From contig NZ_JAEMHM010000019.1 of the NCBI RefSeq assembly GCF_016458275.1, positions 1-64,000 of the forward strand: a stretch of 64,000 nucleotides of DNA, in the 5' to 3' direction. Within the stretch, counting starts at the first letter, position 1. Every line of letters starts with the position of its first letter. The DNA is from Geomesophilobacter sediminis (lineage in GTDB: Bacteria; Desulfobacterota; Desulfuromonadia; Geobacterales; Geobacteraceae). Positions 33,749-42,391 of this stretch are shown in pieces. The position numbers and the translations under genes are program-made. The notes under the pieces were generated by a model. The model was not told the DNA's origin, made no database searches, and was given only the letters and a program-made list of their open reading frames with translations.

Positions 33749-36112
33749 CTAAGACAGCAACGCAACCTGCCGACCTGCCGGTGCTTCCACGTCAAAAAGT
33801 GGCTGCCCCGGATTCATCAGCGCGAGATCAAGCGCGGCCGCGGTGCGGGCGCTCTGGTTGCCGTTCTTCAGGACTTGCTGCAGGTGGAGTTTGGAGAGGG
33901 GCTGACCCAGGCGATGGCGGACGCCCGGACGGAAATTCTTCCTGTTCTCGTTCCACCAGGCGGCGACCTTTTTCCCGTCCGGCCAGGGGAGCCCTCGATC
34001 AGGGGCCTGGGTAGGCTCCGATGCATCCCCGGCGGTCTCAGATGGTGAACCGCAAGGTTTCGCAGGTGCTGTATCGAGCTTCAAGTTGGCCAAGTCGACA
34101 CCCGTTATCAGGCTAAACGCTGCCCCGGCACCTCGTGCATAGGTGGGAGCTGCCATCTGTTCCAAAAGCCACGGAACCAGCATCGGATCTCCGATTATGC
34201 CGGCGGCATCTGCTGCCAGTCGGCGGGTGGATTGATAACGCGCCAAGACATCCCACCATCGGTGAGCCTTTGACTGCTCCATGTGCCTGAGAGCCAGCGC
34301 TAAGGCCCGGTGCCGGAATTCGGACTCCGGAGTGATGAACTTCGTCAGTACGGACATTGCATCGGGGTCCCCCGCCATGACTCCGGCCCAGGCGGCCCAA
34401 AATCTCACCTCATGGTCATCTGCCTGGTAGGAGTGGCTCAGGTGGACCAGGTTCAGCCTTCCCCGTCTCCCCAACTCCCCCATGGATCTCATCGTCCGTG
34501 CGACGAGAAGGGGGCAGGCATCGTAGGCTGCGTGATTGAGAAGGTGGCCGGGATCGTGGCGGTGGAAAGCGCAGGCGGAGACCGTGATGTAGCGGTGCAG
34601 GGGCGAATCGGATCGGAACAGGAAATCGATGTGAGGCTTCGCCTTGGTGAATGGCAGCCAGCCCAAGGCCGATGCAATGGCTTTCAAAAAGCCGGCATCT
34701 TCCGCTGCTTTTTCCAGGAGAGCCTCGATGCTTTCCTGATCGGCAGTTTTGAATGCCGGATAGGCCACGGCAAAGTAATCGCTTGCCTCCGGGAACGCTG
34801 GCCAATGCTCCCAGCCGTCCCCTCCGGACTCTTTGGCAAGGGTTAAGCCGGCGAGGTTTGCCGCCAAGCGTCGGTCGTGCCGGCTGAGGTCGGCCAAGCT
34901 CCGATCCGGCGCTGTGACGATTTCCGAGCGGCTGTTCCATAGGAAGACGACTTCTTCACCATGCTGGCTGATGACCGCAGGAACGGTAACTGCCCCTTTG
35001 CCCTTTTTTGCATCGGTCGAAGTCTCCTGGCATCCATGTCCCCTTTGCAGCGACAGGGCCCGCCGGGCGGAGCCCTCATCGGAACAGTAGACGACAACGC
35101 GGGTAGGAGAGGGCGTCTCGGATAGAAGATCGAGAGCAGTGGCGAGCAGCACTGCGCCCATGGCCATCCCGCAGTCACCGGTGCAGTCGGCCGGGTGCAG
35201 CAATTCTGTTTCCGCCTTTCCTACGAAGACCCGTGAGGCGGCCAGTGCCCATTCCTGCGATCTTTTGCCATTTCCATTGAGGTCCGCGACCACATGGATC
35301 AACTGCCTGCCACCGTTGCTATCAATAGGGGGCACCGTCTTATTCAAGGCTTCGCTGAGCCCGACCGCGCTGAACTCGGATTTGCTACTGTTCCAAGGGC
35401 AAGGCTCGATGCCGCCGCCCCATGAGTCGATAAAACCGAGTGGGGCAGCGCCACGGCGAGCGGCGCTTGATGCCAACTCCAGCGCAAATACGCCCGCCGC
35501 CTCGCCGGCAACGATCCCTTCCGGGTTGTCCATCCGACTTTTCAGCCGGTCTTCTTCCAATAACAGTTCGAGGATTTCGGTGCCGCAAAGAGAATCGACG
35601 CATCCTATGAACGCCAGTTCTACCGCACGTTTCTGCAATGCTTCGGCAGCTTGAATGAGATCTTCGAAAAAGAGGCAGCGTCCAAGCTGGCTATCTGGTT
35701 CGTTTTTCTTCTGGGGGATGTGAACCGAGATCTCGGGGTGGGCGGCTAGGAGAAGCGGGACCGGGGCCCTTGGGTCGGGCGACGACCCGGCCGAAACCAG
35801 CCACAACGCCCGTTGCCGAAGGTGGTTGGGAATTCCCTCTGTGCATTCCGTGATTGCCCGGGAGAGGAGCGCGATGGACCGATCTGCGCCCTGGAGGTCA
35901 CGCGGGCAAATGTTATGCGGCAAACGCGCAATGGTGGCGCCGCATAGTTCAGTTCCGTACTGGTCACATTCGACCAGGACCGTTTCGTGTTCGGAGAAGT
36001 TGGCCAGCCCGCTGCGGATGGCGGCAAGGGAACTGGCGGCGTCCAATCCCAGTGAGGTCACGAGCCCCATGGCCGTGATGGCAACCCGATCCGAGGTGGC
36101 GGGGCTGTTCAT
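33749..36112 (-). CDS. Ketosynthase-like domain fused to a HEAT-repeat TIGR02270-type domain
   Basis: The protein has 787 residues. Residues 1 to about 350 have a beta-ketoacyl-synthase-like thiolase fold: DRVAITAMGLVTSLGLDA at the N-terminus and PEGIVAGEAAGVFALELA near residue 200. The catalytic residues look lost. Where active enzymes have HGTxT this protein has DLNGNG, and where they have TGHxxGAAG it has TGDCGMAMG. Residues from about 480 form HEAT-like helices ending in GNQSARTAAALDLALMNPGQPLFDVEAPAGRQ-type sequence, matching the uncharacterised TIGR02270 family. It is the last gene of the effector/immunity operon, coupled to immunity B by ATGA. It is possibly an adaptor or chaperone for effector loading. 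Confidence 0.75.
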   Translation of the reverse strand: MNSPATSDRVAITAMGLVTSLGLDAASSLAAIRSGLANFSEHETVLVECDQYGTELCGATIARLPHNICPRDLQGADRSIALLSRAITECTEGIPNHLRQRALWLVSAGSSPDPRAPVPLLLAAHPEISVHIPQKKNEPDSQLGRCLFFEDLIQAAEALQKRAVELAFIGCVDSLCGTEILELLLEEDRLKSRMDNPEGIVAGEAAGVFALELASSAARRGAAPLGFIDSWGGGIEPCPWNSSKSEFSAVGLSEALNKTVPPIDSNGGRQLIHVVADLNGNGKRSQEWALAASRVFVGKAETELLHPADCTGDCGMAMGAVLLATALDLLSETPSPTRVVVYCSDEGSARRALSLQRGHGCQETSTDAKKGKGAVTVPAVISQHGEEVVFLWNSRSEIVTAPDRSLADLSRHDRRLAANLAGLTLAKESGGDGWEHWPAFPEASDYFAVAYPAFKTADQESIEALLEKAAEDAGFLKAIASALGWLPFTKAKPHIDFLFRSDSPLHRYITVSACAFHRHDPGHLLNHAAYDACPLLVARTMRSMGELGRRGRLNLVHLSHSYQADDHEVRFWAAWAGVMAGDPDAMSVLTKFITPESEFRHRALALALRHMEQSKAHRWWDVLARYQSTRRLAADAAGIIGDPMLVPWLLEQMAAPTYARGAGAAFSLITGVDLANLKLDTAPAKPCGSPSETAGDASEPTQAPDRGLPWPDGKKVAAWWNENRKNFRPGVRHRLGQPLSKLHLQQVLKNGNQSARTAAALDLALMNPGQPLFDVEAPAGRQVALLS

Positions 36113-37140
36113 GACGGCTTCCGAACGAACATCGGTTTCATCGAGTCGAGGATGGCGTCCCAGATCTGCAGCTTCTCGTCCAGGTTGCCGTCCGGGGATT
36201 GCATTTCGATCTTGGTCGTCGGGTACTCGCCGGAATTGTCTCTGCCGTTGAACTGCCAGGTGAATACCAAATCTTTGGAATCCCCTTCCCGTATCCTCAG
36301 AACCGATTCCTCCCCCGGCATCCCTGCGACTTCGCGATGACGCAGGCGGATTTTCGATATGCTCCCACCAGGAACGAGAATTGACGCGGCAATCATGGCT
36401 CTCGTCCCATTGATGAGACTGCTTTTTTCGATCTTCTGAGTGAGGTCCATATTCATCTCTATTACCAACGTGAGGTTGAGTGGGTGACCTTCGAAACGTA
36501 CAATGGATTCTTCCTGTTCCGAATATGGAAGGTTAATCATCCCGTGTTCGAGGTAAAAGCTATCTCTTTGGTGTGAGACGGTGTATTGGTCAAATGGTTG
36601 ATATGCCTTAGCAATTGTCTCATAATTCCGTATGCTTAGGCGTTCGAAACTTTCTCTCCTGATGTCAATGTTATCTGTGGTTAACCACACTCCTACTTTC
36701 CCAGAATCAAATAATAGTGACCAACGTCCGCCCACGGAGTCAAACTCATCATTGTAATATAGGATTCCCTTAGACCATTTGCCCTCGATATTGAATTCAG
36801 GCTGCAAAATAACTACCTTGTTTACACCTTCGGGCGGTTGGAGACGATTTACCTCATTTATAAAAGTTTTCCATTCTTGATCTCGTGCCTGCTCCTGTGA
36901 TATGCGAGGCGGCCAGATAATTTCTTTGATATCTGCGAATCTCAATTGTGACGAACGCAGCTTCTGCTCCATAAGGGTTGGTATTCCTATTGAAAATCTT
37001 CCTATACGATATGTGTTCATCAGCTTTCTTCCTTTTTTTTCTGGAGATGTTTCAAACCTTACTTGAAGTACGGCTGCCCACGAGAAGAAAATGGCTAGGA
37101 TGATCCAGAATGGATTCAACCTATTCATTACCTTAATCAT
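36109..37140 (-). CDS. Tli4-type immunity protein, copy B
   Basis: A 343-residue envelope protein. An N-terminal hydrophobic segment (about residues 8-25, WIILAIFFSWAAVLQV) has no lipobox, so a membrane anchor is likely. The rest resembles the Tli4 family of immunity proteins, which neutralise phospholipase effectors in the periplasm. The C-terminal third (HREVAGMPGEESVLRI...WDAILDSMKPMF) is nearly identical to copy A, while residues about 90-220 diverge strongly and are encoded by AT-richer DNA. The start at 37140 follows GGAGG by five bases. It follows effector B and overlaps the next gene by ATGA. The partner assignment rests on adjacency. Confidence 0.8.
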   Translation of the reverse strand: MIKVMNRLNPFWIILAIFFSWAAVLQVRFETSPEKKGRKLMNTYRIGRFSIGIPTLMEQKLRSSQLRFADIKEIIWPPRISQEQARDQEWKTFINEVNRLQPPEGVNKVVILQPEFNIEGKWSKGILYYNDEFDSVGGRWSLLFDSGKVGVWLTTDNIDIRRESFERLSIRNYETIAKAYQPFDQYTVSHQRDSFYLEHGMINLPYSEQEESIVRFEGHPLNLTLVIEMNMDLTQKIEKSSLINGTRAMIAASILVPGGSISKIRLRHREVAGMPGEESVLRIREGDSKDLVFTWQFNGRDNSGEYPTTKIEMQSPDGNLDEKLQIWDAILDSMKPMFVRKPS

Positions 37141-37141
37141 C

Positions 37142-38797
37142 TCAACCTCCAATTCTCTTTGTTGATGCTGAAACCTCTCTATCCATTATTCCGTTTGCTA
37201 ATTTGACGATTGCACCGACTACATATTCGATTGCACTCCTGTCGGCGTAGACCTCCTGGTGTGGAAGCCCCTTAAGTTGATGGGAATTCAGAACCATCTT
37301 CAGTGCGGTCGCCGACGAAACAGGAACTGTCCCATCGCCTCCTCCGTGATAATTGTTTGGGTGCAACAGCTTCACTCGCCGTGTCGTAGGATTGATGCTG
37401 GACGGTATTTGTATATCATCGCCATCTGAGTACATTATGCTGTTTCCTCGGGATAAAGTCGTAGAGGCCGGACTTGTTGCAATAGATGTTGAAAATTTAA
37501 AAGCCGATGGTTGCTCTTGCTTTTGAAGTGACAATAGCTCCTGCTCAAATCCAATGAAATCAACAGTGTTCAGCATAGAAGAGAAAAATTGATAGGTGCG
37601 CTTGTGGCAGGAATCCCTTAGGCACGAGTGGAAAAATTCTGCCTTGTTAAGACATGTTATGAAGCTGTTCCAAGATGTCGTCCTGGTTGCATTTTGTGCA
37701 ATCTCAGTGCCCCCCTTGTCTTTTGGGGACAACCAGTCTGGATCTATCAGTCGCCAGTACCGATTACCCTCTTTGTATATTTCTTTGTATGGATTGCCCA
37801 TGCGCGGCAGGCTGGTGAACCCTCCATTTGCCGCGGGTATTTTCAGCCACGCTGCTTCCTGTTTGTTATTTCTATATAGCTGGTTCGGCAGTAGCTCCAG
37901 GCATCCTGGAGAGTTGCCCATGATACAAGTAACTTCCTCACCGTTAGTTCCAAGTACCCATGCTGAGGCTTTGCTACAAAATCTGTTCAAAAAGCCGGTT
38001 CCGACCCGCTCGAATCCCGCTTTCATTCGCCAGTACGCTGCCGCAGCACCGGTGACTGGCTGCACCCCATGGATTACGCCGAGCACGTTATTCTCTGCAT
38101 TCCAAAGCTTGCATGCAGAGCGGCAGACGAGTCCCCCCATAGAGTGGCTGACGAGGATCACATATGTACATAATCTACCCTTGGACCTGTACCAACCGAT
38201 GATCTTTTCAATCTTTTCTGCGAGCTTATGTCCAGATTCGCGGTTGGTGTCCGTCCAGTTATATCCGAAGGCCCAAACAGGAAATTCGAAACAAATCCCA
38301 ATCATGTCATTTAATTTTGTCCGTCGTCTCAACTCCTCAGCCGAAGTGGGACCATAATCCACATGCTGGGACCATTGGTGGTTCTGTAATGTTTCCAGGA
38401 AATTTCCATACGAGCCCCAATAGACACCTCCCCAGCCCCGGGCCGCGCGATAAGGATCCAGTGGACTGTTCACCTTCCGGTTGTGATCATGGTTGTCCTC
38501 ATCCACCTCGAGATAGCTCCCATTAAATGAATTTCCGATCAGCATCCGTTTCCTTTGTGCCGGCGTATTCCAGAACCCGCCATATTTCCGGAACATGCAC
38601 ATGATCTCCCGGTCTGGGTCCCAGACGATTTCGCCGGTTTTTTTGTTCTTCAGCCGGCTCCCCATGATGCCGGGGACGAAGATGATGGGGATCACTTCGC
38701 GGTTGATGCGTATCCGGTTGTACTTTTCCTGGTCCAGCCCGGGGATCGGCTTGAACAGATCCGGCCAGTCGATGTCGATGTAGTTGCGCTTTCCCAT
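37142..38797 (-). CDS. Predicted T6SS lipase effector (Tle-like), copy B
   Basis: A 551-residue alpha/beta hydrolase without signal peptide. VIPIIFVPGIMGSRL (about residue 35) is the oxyanion-strand motif of LCAT/PGAP1-like lipases. The nucleophile elbow is VSHSMGG (Ser219). GGGDGTVPVSS probably carries the acid and LPHQEVYAD the histidine. It probably attacks phospholipids in neighbouring cells. The first 85 residues are almost identical to copy A; the region after about residue 260 is diverged. A GTG at 38809 could add four residues; the ATG at 38797 is chosen by alignment with copy A. Confidence 0.82.
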   Translation of the reverse strand: MGKRNYIDIDWPDLFKPIPGLDQEKYNRIRINREVIPIIFVPGIMGSRLKNKKTGEIVWDPDREIMCMFRKYGGFWNTPAQRKRMLIGNSFNGSYLEVDEDNHDHNRKVNSPLDPYRAARGWGGVYWGSYGNFLETLQNHQWSQHVDYGPTSAEELRRRTKLNDMIGICFEFPVWAFGYNWTDTNRESGHKLAEKIEKIIGWYRSKGRLCTYVILVSHSMGGLVCRSACKLWNAENNVLGVIHGVQPVTGAAAAYWRMKAGFERVGTGFLNRFCSKASAWVLGTNGEEVTCIMGNSPGCLELLPNQLYRNNKQEAAWLKIPAANGGFTSLPRMGNPYKEIYKEGNRYWRLIDPDWLSPKDKGGTEIAQNATRTTSWNSFITCLNKAEFFHSCLRDSCHKRTYQFFSSMLNTVDFIGFEQELLSLQKQEQPSAFKFSTSIATSPASTTLSRGNSIMYSDGDDIQIPSSINPTTRRVKLLHPNNYHGGGDGTVPVSSATALKMVLNSHQLKGLPHQEVYADRSAIEYVVGAIVKLANGIMDREVSASTKRIGG

Positions 38798-38810
38798 AGT
38801 CGACCCCACG

Positions 38811-39041
38811 CTAATCCGGTTGCTCCTCTGGTTTGTCTCCTCTATCGAACTCTAAGCTGTATTTCCCCCCGGGTGTGTCGCAGTGGTGGACGGTGCCGAC
38901 GTGACCGGGTTCGGTCTTCTGGTGGGTCTCCGGCCCCTTTACGGTAGGGGGGCGATACAGGCTGCCTTCGAGTCCCCGTGAGGTGACGAGACCAATGGGG
39001 GAAATGACGACCCGATCCGTGGTACCCGGAGGTTTGCTCAT
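38811..39041 (-). pseudogene. Chimeric ORF at a tandem-duplication junction
   Basis: A 76-residue ORF in two parts. Residues about 1-25 (TDRVVISPIGLVTSRGLE) copy the N-terminus of the ketosynthase-like gene at 33749-36112. Residues about 31-76 (VKGPETHQKTEPGHVGTVHHC...EEQPD) copy the C-terminus of the DUF4150 gene at 41731-42375. About 20 bases near 38947-38966 match neither parent. The start keeps the ATGA overlap with immunity A, as the full-length ketosynthase-like gene does with immunity B, and the stop lies before effector B as the DUF4150 stop does before effector A. It may still be translated for coupling; a function for the peptide is unlikely. Confidence 0.85.
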
Positions 39042-40069
39042 GATGGTTTCCGGACGAACATCGGTTTCATCGAGTCGAGGATCGCGTCCCAGATCTGCAG
39101 CTTCTCGTCCAGGTTGCCGTCGGGGGACTCCATCTCGATCCGCGTGGTCGGATACTCACCAGAGTCATATTTGCCGTTGAACCGCCAGGTGAAGACGAGA
39201 TTTCTGCTGTCTCCCTCCTTGATTCTCAGGACCGATTCCTCGCCCGGCATCCCGGCTACCTCACGATGCTGCAGGCGAATCTTCGACATGCTACTTCCCG
39301 GAATGAATAGTGATGCTGCGAGCATGGCGCGGGTCCCGGAGATGAGACTTGTGGTTTCAATCTCCTTTCTAGCGTCCATATACATCTCAATCAGAAGCGA
39401 TAGCTGCAGCGGATGCCCTTCGAAACGAGCGATCGATTCCTCATGAACAGAGTATGGTAAATCAATAACCCCATGACTCAGATAGAAACCGTTGCTGGCT
39501 CGGCCAAGTTCTGCTTGAGCTGCGTTGAGTGTTTGGTAATGCAAAGCAATATTTTCTATATTCTTGGCCATCTTATGATTAATCAACTCCATTTCAACGA
39601 TGGTAGGTTTCCCAACAATCCATAATCCAATAGGGCCCGAGTCCAAAAGCAGAGACCATTGGGCCGCTTCCTCATCATAAAAATCATGGTAATAGTAGAT
39701 ACCTTTTGCCCACTTTTCTAATAGAGGGAACTTGTCCACTTGTGTGATTATCAACGCTTTTTTCCCTTCCGGTGCCTTTAACTCATGTATTTCCTGGAGT
39801 TGTCGTTCCCACTCAAGCGATCGCGCCTCCATCTCACGGCCTGGCGACCACCTGATCTCCTTTAATTCGGTACGTCTCAGCATCGACGACCGAAGTTTTA
39901 TTTCCATTTCAGTTGGTGTCGAAACCGAAAATCTGCCAATCAGATTTGTCCCCATTTGGCCTCCGTATCCCGCAGATGATCTTTTTGATGTACATCCTTG
40001 AAAGGAGATAAACACCAGAAACGAAACTGCTATTGTGAAACCAGACGAAATCCCCGTTTGCTTATACAT
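39038..40069 (-). CDS. Tli4-type immunity protein, copy A
   Basis: The protein has 343 residues, exactly the length of copy B. The N-terminal signal ends in VFISFQGC, a lipobox-like motif (Cys26) that suggests a lipoprotein, unlike copy B. It shares the LRSSxLR segment near the N-terminus and the almost identical C-terminal third with copy B. The middle (about residues 80-220) differs and is encoded by AT-richer DNA, as expected if it recognises the matching effector. AAGGGGG lies six bases before the ATG; the longer upstream frame overlaps the effector gene and is rejected. It lies 19 bases after effector A and overlaps the chimeric ORF by ATGA. Confidence 0.8.
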   Translation of the reverse strand: MYKQTGISSGFTIAVSFLVFISFQGCTSKRSSAGYGGQMGTNLIGRFSVSTPTEMEIKLRSSMLRRTELKEIRWSPGREMEARSLEWERQLQEIHELKAPEGKKALIITQVDKFPLLEKWAKGIYYYHDFYDEEAAQWSLLLDSGPIGLWIVGKPTIVEMELINHKMAKNIENIALHYQTLNAAQAELGRASNGFYLSHGVIDLPYSVHEESIARFEGHPLQLSLLIEMYMDARKEIETTSLISGTRAMLAASLFIPGSSMSKIRLQHREVAGMPGEESVLRIKEGDSRNLVFTWRFNGKYDSGEYPTTRIEMESPDGNLDEKLQIWDAILDSMKPMFVRKPS

Positions 40070-40088
40070 ATTTGCCCCCTTCAAAGCT

Positions 40089-41717
40089 TCAGCATGTGAC
40101 TCTGTTAGCTTCAATAAGTTCGGCTGCAATATTGATAATAGTGGAGTAGACGAAGGTAACGGCAATCTGGTCTTCAAAAACACTTTGGTGGTCCACTCCT
40201 AATAATTTGAAACTATCTGCTTCTCCTGCTAATGCGAACCCTGATGATTGAGGTACAGTACCGTCGCCACCACCGCGAAACTGTTCTGGATGGGTCATTG
40301 TAAAAACTCTTAATCCATCTGTGTCAGCTGGTGGCGATGTAAACTCGTCTCCTGCCTCATTGGCATAGATTACGCAACTACCCCTGGATGATAATTGGTG
40401 AGAATATGTCTTTTCAATGTAGTAGGGGATACCCCCTGCATCAGTAGCTGCTTTGTATTCTGACCAAGATCTGAGTTCTTCGTCTTTAAAAGATATTTGG
40501 TCGACGGTTTTGAGGTTGCTAGAAAAAAAGTGGTAGGTGGTCCGATGACACAGCTTGTTGAGCTTTGTGTGGAATGATTTTGCTTTCTTTAAACAACGGA
40601 GGTACTCACCCCAAGCACTTTTTTCGTTTCCATACCTATCTTCTGTTGTAAGAGCCTTGTCTGTTGGTGACAGCCAGTCCGGTCTAATCAGTCGCCAAAA
40701 CTTCTGAGATTTAATTCTATATATTTCTTCATAGGGATCACCGTTCTTTGGCAAAACAAGTTCGGTACCTCCTTTGACGGGTATGTGTAGCCAACCGGCA
40801 TTGCCGTTGTTATCGGTATAGTGCTGGTTCGGTAACAGTTCCAGGCCACCCGGCGAATTTGCCAGGATGCAGGTGACTTCCTCTCCATTTGTCCCCAGCA
40901 CCCAGGCTGATACTTTGCTGTTGAGCGAACTTAGCAGCCCTCCGCCCGTTCTCTCGAAACCTGCTTTCATCCGCCAGTACGCTGCGGCCGCTCCAGTGGC
41001 CGGTTGGACTCCATGGATGACCCCCAACACCTTCTTCTCCGCATCATGAAGCTTGCATGCTGAACGACAAACGAGCCCCCCCATCGAATGACTGACAAGA
41101 ATTACGTGATTGCACATCCGCTCTTTTTTTCGATACCGCCAGATGACGCTGTCGATCTCCTCTGCCAACTTTTCCCCGCTATTAAAATTGCTGTCCGTCC
41201 AGTTGTAACCGAAGGCATGGACTGGGAATTCGAAACAATATCCAACGAGATCCTTTATTCCTGGCTTTTCGGATGGTTGTAACGGCACTTCCCAATCATG
41301 ATTTTGCAGTTGTTCAAGGAACCGCCCGTACGACCCCCAGTAAACGCCACCCCATCCCCTCTTGGCACGACCAGGGTCTTCTGAGGTATAAAACTTCTTG
41401 TTGTGATCCGGGTTGTCGCGGTCAACCACCAGGTACTCCGGCTCAAATCTTTCCCCGATGAGCATCCGCTTGCGTTGGGCTGGGGAATTCCACGCCCCTC
41501 CGTATTTCATGAGCATGCACATGATCTCCCGGTCCGGATCCCACACCCTCTCACCCGAGTTCTTGTTTTTCAGGCGGCTCCCCATGATGCCGGGGACGAA
41601 GATGATGGGGATTACCTCCCGGTTGATGCGGATCCGGTTCAGTTTTTCCTGGTCCAGTCCGTCGATCAGCTCAAGCAACTCCGGCCAGTCGATGTCGATG
41701 TAGTTGCGTCTTCCCAT
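40089..41717 (-). CDS. Predicted T6SS lipase effector (Tle-like), copy A
   Basis: A 542-residue alpha/beta hydrolase, paralogue of the protein at 37142-38797. It has the same VIPIIFVPGIMGSRL strand, nucleophile elbow VSHSMGG (Ser211), GGGDGTVPQSS and DHQSVFED segments, so the catalytic triad looks complete. No signal peptide, in line with delivery by a secretion spike. It starts 13 bases after the DUF4150 stop, so the PAAR-like protein and the effector are produced together; such proteins commonly cap the spike and carry the adjacent effector. The assignment to the Tle4 group is by resemblance and by the Tli4-like partner. Confidence 0.82.
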   Translation of the reverse strand: MGRRNYIDIDWPELLELIDGLDQEKLNRIRINREVIPIIFVPGIMGSRLKNKNSGERVWDPDREIMCMLMKYGGAWNSPAQRKRMLIGERFEPEYLVVDRDNPDHNKKFYTSEDPGRAKRGWGGVYWGSYGRFLEQLQNHDWEVPLQPSEKPGIKDLVGYCFEFPVHAFGYNWTDSNFNSGEKLAEEIDSVIWRYRKKERMCNHVILVSHSMGGLVCRSACKLHDAEKKVLGVIHGVQPATGAAAAYWRMKAGFERTGGGLLSSLNSKVSAWVLGTNGEEVTCILANSPGGLELLPNQHYTDNNGNAGWLHIPVKGGTELVLPKNGDPYEEIYRIKSQKFWRLIRPDWLSPTDKALTTEDRYGNEKSAWGEYLRCLKKAKSFHTKLNKLCHRTTYHFFSSNLKTVDQISFKDEELRSWSEYKAATDAGGIPYYIEKTYSHQLSSRGSCVIYANEAGDEFTSPPADTDGLRVFTMTHPEQFRGGGDGTVPQSSGFALAGEADSFKLLGVDHQSVFEDQIAVTFVYSTIINIAAELIEANRVTC

Positions 41718-41730
41718 GCTCGCCCCCGTG

Positions 41731-42375
41731 TTAATCCGGTTGCTCCTCCGGTTTGTCTCCCCTCTCGAACCCCAAGCCATACTTTCCGCCCGGTGTGTCG
41801 CAGTGGTGGACGGTGCCGACGTAACCTAGTTCCGTCTTTTGGTGGGTCTCCGGTCCCTTCACCGTATGCGCGACCTGGAACACCGGCTGATGTCTGCGGC
41901 CGCTGCGCACGTCAGGGTGGCGATACTCGAAGGCGATGGTGAGCTGGTACTTGCCTGCGGCGGCTTCCGGTGTGCCACCAGCGCAGTTGGGTTGCGTCAG
42001 CCGGCCCGGCGGCGTGTTGCCGTTGTTGCTGGTCATCACGTCGAGCCGGCGACAGACGTTGCGCCCTTCGACCTTCACGTCGAAGGAATAGTTCTGGAAG
42101 GTGGCCCTACCGTTACTGGTCCCGGAAAGAACGCCGGGCCCGATGCCGCCGCTGCTCTTGGAAAAGCAGGAGTCCTTGAGCATGATCGGGTTCCCGTCGA
42201 CGAGGACGGTCTGGCTCCCGTTCTGGGTGTCTTCGGAACGGGCCACGTTGGTATAGGGGATGGGGACGAGGGTCGGGCCCACGGGGGTGAGGCAGGTGTC
42301 GGGGACGGTAATCAACACGCCCTCGCTGGTCTTGTGGACCACGGTCTGGCCGTTTACTTGCGTGGTGGTTGCCAT
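41731..42375 (-). CDS. DUF4150 (PAAR-like) domain protein
   Basis: A 214-residue protein. The first 120 residues match DUF4150, a PAAR-like domain that sharpens the type VI secretion spike: VNGQTVVHKTSEGVLITVPD, VPIPYTNVARSEDT and VLVDGNPIMLKDSCFSKSSGG. The C-terminal part (from about residue 140) is a short extension with two Cys and several His, whose last 46 residues are duplicated in the chimeric ORF at 38811-39041. GGAGG precedes the ATG. It lies directly upstream of effector A, as expected for a cargo adaptor. Confidence 0.88.
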   Translation of the reverse strand: MATTTQVNGQTVVHKTSEGVLITVPDTCLTPVGPTLVPIPYTNVARSEDTQNGSQTVLVDGNPIMLKDSCFSKSSGGIGPGVLSGTSNGRATFQNYSFDVKVEGRNVCRRLDVMTSNNGNTPPGRLTQPNCAGGTPEAAAGKYQLTIAFEYRHPDVRSGRRHQPVFQVAHTVKGPETHQKTELGYVGTVHHCDTPGGKYGLGFERGDKPEEQPD

Positions 42376-42391
42376 AGCTTCCTCCGCGATC

